In this document: positions 60,924-64,000 of the stretch, piece after piece | Position numbering within the stretch: position 1 is the first letter of the stretch | Layout of the letters: every line of letters begins with the position of its first letter | NCBI RefSeq assembly: GCF_036632915.2 | Contig: NZ_CP155552.1 | Location: 1,798,001 to 1,862,000, forward strand | Direction: 5' to 3' | DNA: 64,000 nucleotides | DNA from: Faecalibacterium taiwanense | GTDB lineage: Bacteria; Bacillota; Clostridia; Oscillospirales; Ruminococcaceae | The notes under the pieces: model-generated | What the model was told of the DNA's origin: nothing | Seen by the model: the letters and a program-made list of their open reading frames with translations, nothing else | Databases searched by the model: none | Program-made: the position numbers and the translations under genes

Positions 60924-62120
60924 TTACCCATTTACCTGACTGGGGTGCTTCTGCGGCGGCATCTTGGTAAAGAGCGCCTTCAGCACCAGCGGCGTTGCCA
61001 CACTGGACACCACGATCAGCAGGATCACAGCGGTAAAGTAGACCGAGTCCACCACGCCGACATCCAGGCCCTTCTGGGCCACGATCAGTGCCACCTCGCC
61101 GCGGGTCATCATGCCAACGCCGATCTTGAGGGAGTCGCCCCAGTTAAAGCGGCAGATCTTGGCCGCAAGGCCGCAGCCGATGATCTTGGTAATGAGGGCC
61201 ACAATGACGAAGCAGACACAGAACAGGAAAATTTCCGGCGTCAGGCCGCTGATGTCGGTCTTCAAGCCGATGGATGCAAAGAAGATGGGCGCAAAAATGA
61301 TATAATTGCTGATATCCACGCGGCGCTCCACGTAGGAGGCATCGTCCATGGTGCACAGAACGATACCGGCGATATAGGCACCGGTGATATCTGCAATGCC
61401 GAAGTATTCCTCGGCGATGTAGGCCATGGCAAAGCAGAACGCCATGCTCACGATGGTGATGCGCTGGGTGTGGGGATTGCGCTTGTCCAGCCATGTCATA
61501 GCAAAGTGAGCCACAACGCCCACGCCCACGGCAGTGGCAAAGAACAGCACCGTATTGATGAGCACCTTGCCCAGACCCGTGCCGGTGCCGGAGCTGGCAC
61601 CCAGCACGCAGGTGAGGACTACGATGCCGATGACATCATCAATGACGGCGGCACTGACGATGGTAGTGCCGAGAAAGCTCTTCAGGTGGCCCAGCTCCTG
61701 CAGGGTCGCCACCGTAATGGACACGCTGGTGGCGGTCATGATCGTGCCGATGAACAGGGCACGATAGAACTCAGGGCTGCCCACGGCAGAGAAGCCGTAG
61801 AACGCACTGTACAGCAGGGTGCCGCCCACCAGCGGAACGGCTACGCCCACGCAGGCGACCAGGGTGGCGATGGGGCCGGCCTTGATAAGTTCCTTCAGAT
61901 TGGTGCCAAGGCCCGTGGTGAACATCAGCATCACCACGCCGATCTCTGCAAAGGTGGAGATGGCATCACTGGTCTGCACCAGATTCAGCACACAGGGGCC
62001 GATGATCAAACCGGCAAGGATCTCACCCACCACCTGCGGGGCCTTGCACTTGCGGGCCACCAGGCCAAAGAACTTTGCGCTGAGGATGATGATTGCCAGG
62101 TTACGGAAAACCGAATACAC
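60924..62120 (-). CDS. CPA2-family cation/proton antiporter
   Basis: The protein has 398 residues with about eleven to twelve membrane segments. The N-terminal QVVGEILAGLIIGPCVLNLV and the GVVMLMFTTGLGTNL segment are typical of KefB/NapA-like antiporters. The ion-binding pair appears as AAVIDDVIGIVVL (two acidic residues, as in electrogenic members). FFASIGLKTDISGLTPE and GVGMMTRGEVALIVAQKGL are conserved in the core. It exchanges Na+ (or K+) for protons and would fit with the sodium pump encoded at 43-44.5 kb. There is no TrkA-type regulatory domain at the C-terminus. AAGGAAGG lies ahead of the start. Confidence 0.9.
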   Translation of the reverse strand: MYSVFRNLAIIILSAKFFGLVARKCKAPQVVGEILAGLIIGPCVLNLVQTSDAISTFAEIGVVMLMFTTGLGTNLKELIKAGPIATLVACVGVAVPLVGGTLLYSAFYGFSAVGSPEFYRALFIGTIMTATSVSITVATLQELGHLKSFLGTTIVSAAVIDDVIGIVVLTCVLGASSGTGTGLGKVLINTVLFFATAVGVGVVAHFAMTWLDKRNPHTQRITIVSMAFCFAMAYIAEEYFGIADITGAYIAGIVLCTMDDASYVERRVDISNYIIFAPIFFASIGLKTDISGLTPEIFLFCVCFVIVALITKIIGCGLAAKICRFNWGDSLKIGVGMMTRGEVALIVAQKGLDVGVVDSVYFTAVILLIVVSSVATPLVLKALFTKMPPQKHPSQVNG

Positions 62121-62310
62121 AAAGAATCCTTCCTTTACTATAAAATTCCCAGAACCATATATACATTCCTTCCGAAGATGGATAACAGAGAGCAGAGAGA
62201 CGGCCGTTTCCCGGCTGCCCTGCCGTTCATCCTCTGAAAGCCACTATATTATATTCCTCTTTCACAAAAAAATCAAAATATTTTTTATTATATCTTTTTT
62301 CGGAAAAAGC

Positions 62311-62339
62311 TTGACAGAATCCACACAGCTTGCTATAAT
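62311..62339 (+). promoter_or_regulatory. Consensus promoter of the rpsF-ssb-rpsR operon
   Basis: TTGACA at 62311-62316 and TATAAT at 62334-62339 have a 17-base spacer, which is the full consensus. The gap 62121-62310 is AT-rich with no gene. Confidence 0.9.
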
Positions 62340-62345
62340 AAATTG

Positions 62346-62449
62346 CTGTCTGAACAGACACGCCGCACACAAGGCGCGATGCCGCGTTTTGTGTGTACCC
62401 TTGGTCCTGTGATTGCAGGACCCTTAAGTCCAAAAGGAGGTGCTACAAA
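62346..62449 (+). promoter_or_regulatory. rpsF leader with three hairpins, possible S6:S18 autoregulatory RNA
   Basis: The leader of about 100 bases contains TGTCTG-AA-CAGACA, an ACACAA...TTGTGT stem with an inner GCG/CGC, and GTCCTG-TGATTG-CAGGAC. Leaders of rpsF in many bacteria bind the S6:S18 complex through a CCG-bearing bulge; GCCGC and GCCGCG occur here but the match was not proven. AAAAGGAGG precedes rpsF. Confidence 0.45.
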
Positions 62450-62734
62450 ATGGCAAAGTACGAAACCATGCTGATTACCAGCGCCGCTCTCGACGAGGAG
62501 GCTACCGCCGCTCTGGTTGGTAAGTTCAAGTCCCTGATCGAGGCTAACGGTACGATCGATTCCATCGACGAGTGGGGCAAGCGCCGTCTGGCCTACCCCA
62601 TCAACGACGAGGAGGAAGGCGTTTACACCGTGATCGACTTCACCAGCGAGCCCAGCTTCCCTGCTGAGCTGGACCGTGTGTACAAGATCACTGAAGGTGT
62701 TATGCGCAGCCTGATCATTGCTCACGAGGAGTAA
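62450..62734 (+). CDS. rpsF: 30S ribosomal protein S6
   Basis: The protein has 94 residues from the ATG at 62450, with AAAAGGAGG ahead. MAKYETMLITSAALDEEATAALVGKF begins the ferredoxin-like fold. IDEWGKRRLAYPINDEEEGVYTVIDF is the conserved middle and FPAELDRVYKITEGVMRSLII the last helix and strand. S6 binds S18 and 16S rRNA in the small subunit platform. It is the first gene of the rpsF-ssb-rpsR operon. Confidence 0.97.
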   Translation: MAKYETMLITSAALDEEATAALVGKFKSLIEANGTIDSIDEWGKRRLAYPINDEEEGVYTVIDFTSEPSFPAELDRVYKITEGVMRSLIIAHEE

Positions 62735-62764
62735 TTCTTCTGTGACAGAAAGGGAGACCGTAAA

Positions 62765-63247
62765 ATGTTGAATGTTGTTGCCATCATGGGCCGTCTTGTG
62801 GCGGATCCCGAACTGCGCACCACCCCGCAGGGTACCAATGTGTGCAGCTTCCGCATTGCCTGTGACCGCAATTTTGCGCGTCAGGGCGAGCAGCGTCAGG
62901 CCGATTTCATCGATATCGTTGCATGGCGTCAGCAGGCCGAGTTTGTTAGCAAGTATTTCCAGAAGGGCAGTCTGATTGCCATTGAAGGCAGTCTTCAGAC
63001 CCGCCAGTATCAGGATAAGAACGGCAACAACCGCACCGCTGTGGAAGTGGTAGCCAACAATATCAACTTTGCAGGCTCCAAAAACAGCAATGCAGGCGGC
63101 GGAGCAAATTATCAGAATCATTCTGCTCCCGCCTACCAGAACGCAGCGCCTGCCCGCCCGGCCGCTGTGGAGGCAGCTCCCAGCTACTCTGCCGGCAATG
63201 CAGACGACTTCGCCGTCATCGACGACAGCGACGACCTGCCGTTCTGA
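62765..63247 (+). CDS. ssb: Single-stranded DNA-binding protein
   Basis: The protein has 160 residues. The N-terminal OB fold has VVAIMGRLVADPELRTTPQG, FRIACDRNF, ADFIDIVAWRQQAEFVSKYF and GSLIAIEGSLQTRQYQDKNG. A Gly/Asn/Ala/Pro linker of about 40 residues follows. The acidic tip DDSDDLPF, which binds repair and replication partners, closes the protein. It coats single-stranded DNA. Its place between S6 and S18 is the standard Firmicute arrangement. AAAGGGAG lies ahead of the ATG. Confidence 0.97.
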   Translation: MLNVVAIMGRLVADPELRTTPQGTNVCSFRIACDRNFARQGEQRQADFIDIVAWRQQAEFVSKYFQKGSLIAIEGSLQTRQYQDKNGNNRTAVEVVANNINFAGSKNSNAGGGANYQNHSAPAYQNAAPARPAAVEAAPSYSAGNADDFAVIDDSDDLPF

Positions 63248-63293
63248 CACGAAACGGTCAATCCGTTAAAAATCCAATAGGAGGTAATAAGCA

Positions 63294-63551
63294 ATGGCTT
63301 TTGAAAGAACCGAAGGCTCTCGCCCCGCACGCCCCATGCGTCGCGGCCGCAAGAAGGTTTGCAGCTTCTGTGTCGATCGTATCGACACCATCGATTACAA
63401 GGACGTGCCCCGTCTGCGTAAGTACGTCTCTGAGCGTGCAAAGATCATTCCCCGCCGTGTGACCGGCACCTGCGCTTATCATCAGCGCGCACTGACCATC
63501 GCCATCAAGCGTGCTCGTCACGTTGCTCTGATGCCCTACGTCAGTGACTAA
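63294..63551 (+). CDS. rpsR: 30S ribosomal protein S18
   Basis: The protein has 85 residues. The N-terminus is basic and Pro/Arg-rich. [26 protein letters not shown] and [35 protein letters not shown] are the family core. The CSFC pair, a further Cys and a His make a zinc-type (C+) S18. It binds S6 in the platform of the small subunit. AATAGGAGGT precedes the start. The operon ends with a hairpin terminator 40 bases on. Confidence 0.97.
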   Translation: MAFERTEGSRPARPMRRGRKKVCSFCVDRIDTIDYKDVPRLRKYVSERAKIIPRRVTGTCAYHQRALTIAIKRARHVALMPYVSD

Positions 63552-63590
63552 TCTTTAAAGAATCAACTCAATCAAAATAATCAGCAATCA

Positions 63591-63632
63591 GCAAAGCGCT
63601 CTCACCGATGACAAGGTGGGAGCGCTTTTTTG
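63591..63632 (+). terminator. Terminator of the rpsF-ssb-rpsR operon
   Basis: AAAGCGCTCTCACC pairs with GGTGGGAGCGCTTT through one G-U, followed by TTTT. Confidence 0.9.
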
Positions 63633-63705
63633 TCTTTTCCTCCGGCCCGGATGTGCTATACTGACCTCAGGAGGCGTTTTATTCTTTTTTGAGGAGGTTT
63701 TTGTC

Positions 63706-64000
63706 ATGAAAAAACGGTATCTTAGACTTGCGGCGCTGACGGCCGGTGTGCTACTGGCCGCACAGACCGGTCTTTCCGCTGCTGCGCTTTCTACCTTTGA
63801 TGCCGCATACTACGCTGCACAGTATCCGGATGTTGCGGCCGTATGCGGCAATGACGAGGGTGCACTGCTGCGTCATTATCTGGATCACGGCATTGACGAA
63901 GGCCGCAAGCCTTCTGCGGACGGCATTGCCGGTGATGACGAGCTTTCTTTGACCGAAGCGCAGTTTTCTTCCGTCTGGTCGCCGGTGGCCATCAACAAGC
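63706..64000 (+). CDS. Secreted protein with a YPDV-type repeat, 3' end outside window
   Basis: The start at 63706 has GAGGAGGT ahead, and the frame stays open to the end of the window. A signal peptide is clear: MKKRYLRLAALTAGVLLAAQ followed by TGLSAAALS. The mature part begins with FDAAYYAAQYPDVAAVCGND and LLRHYLDHGIDEGRKPS. This is a short domain with the pattern FDAxYYAxxYPDV...HYxxxGxxEGR that is found in secreted and surface proteins of gut clostridia. The remainder is not visible, so the overall function is unknown. Confidence 0.8.
   Translation, partial: MKKRYLRLAALTAGVLLAAQTGLSAAALSTFDAAYYAAQYPDVAAVCGNDEGALLRHYLDHGIDEGRKPSADGIAGDDELSLTEAQFSSVWSPVAINK

Overview
The window looks like chromosome of a gut Firmicute of the Ruminococcaceae/Oscillospiraceae, most like Faecalibacterium. 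This is inferred from protein character, not from a database search. Pointers are the DUF1836 regulator, ThyX as thymidylate synthase, a sodium-pumping decarboxylase, a glutamate dehydrogenase / hybrid-cluster / GOGAT nitrogen block, a SpoVB-like flippase, strong Shine-Dalgarno sequences and GC-rich housekeeping genes.

Bases 1-9060 are an accessory region with lower GC and signs of mobile DNA. They hold the C-terminal part of a relaxase, an XRE repressor whose frame runs through its own terminator, an unknown gene, a truncated type III modification methylase, and a cassette of small protein, Y-family polymerase and YolD-like protein. After these come a frameshifted coiled-coil gene with a zinc-ribbon gene, a small membrane protein, a HAD phosphatase, an aldose epimerase and a beta-helix lipoprotein. 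The region ends in two gene fragments that meet head to head: an MgtC-like C-terminus and the last 47 codons of a tyrosine recombinase. Just beyond lies tRNA-Pro(GGG), a plausible old integration site.

Bases 9.2-23.6 kb carry repair genes (uvrBA, radC), an RluA-type pseudouridine synthase broken by a one-base indel in an A run, a CatA-like acetyltransferase, lysA, two envelope polysaccharide genes and an Mrp-type Fe-S carrier. Bases 23.6-33.4 kb are a nitrogen assimilation block: gdhA, hcp and gltBD. gdhA and gltBD have promoters sharing the same -10 decamer, and gltBD has an intrinsic terminator between promoter and start codon.

Bases 33.4-42.6 kb form one long minus-strand operon: pcrA, thyX, tmk, an acetyltransferase, mltG, a U32 peptidase-like gene and a PASTA-domain pseudokinase. 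Bases 42.9-50.3 kb hold sodium-pump subunits (oadG, oadB without an alpha subunit), mreB, recD2 and a MATE exporter. The gaps around recD2 carry two copies of an about 85-base structured repeat whose stems differ by compensatory changes; this is the most unusual signal in the window.

Bases 50.4-64 kb hold a polar amino-acid ABC transporter interrupted by a palindromic repeat, a two-module lipoprotein, cardiolipin synthase, DegV, a DUF1836 regulator, prfB without the usual frameshift site, a RING-like zinc-finger membrane protein, galU and a CPA2 antiporter. The window closes with the rpsF-ssb-rpsR operon and the start of a secreted repeat protein. Coordinates and motifs were read by eye. Several homology calls rest on family recognition and would need a profile search to confirm.
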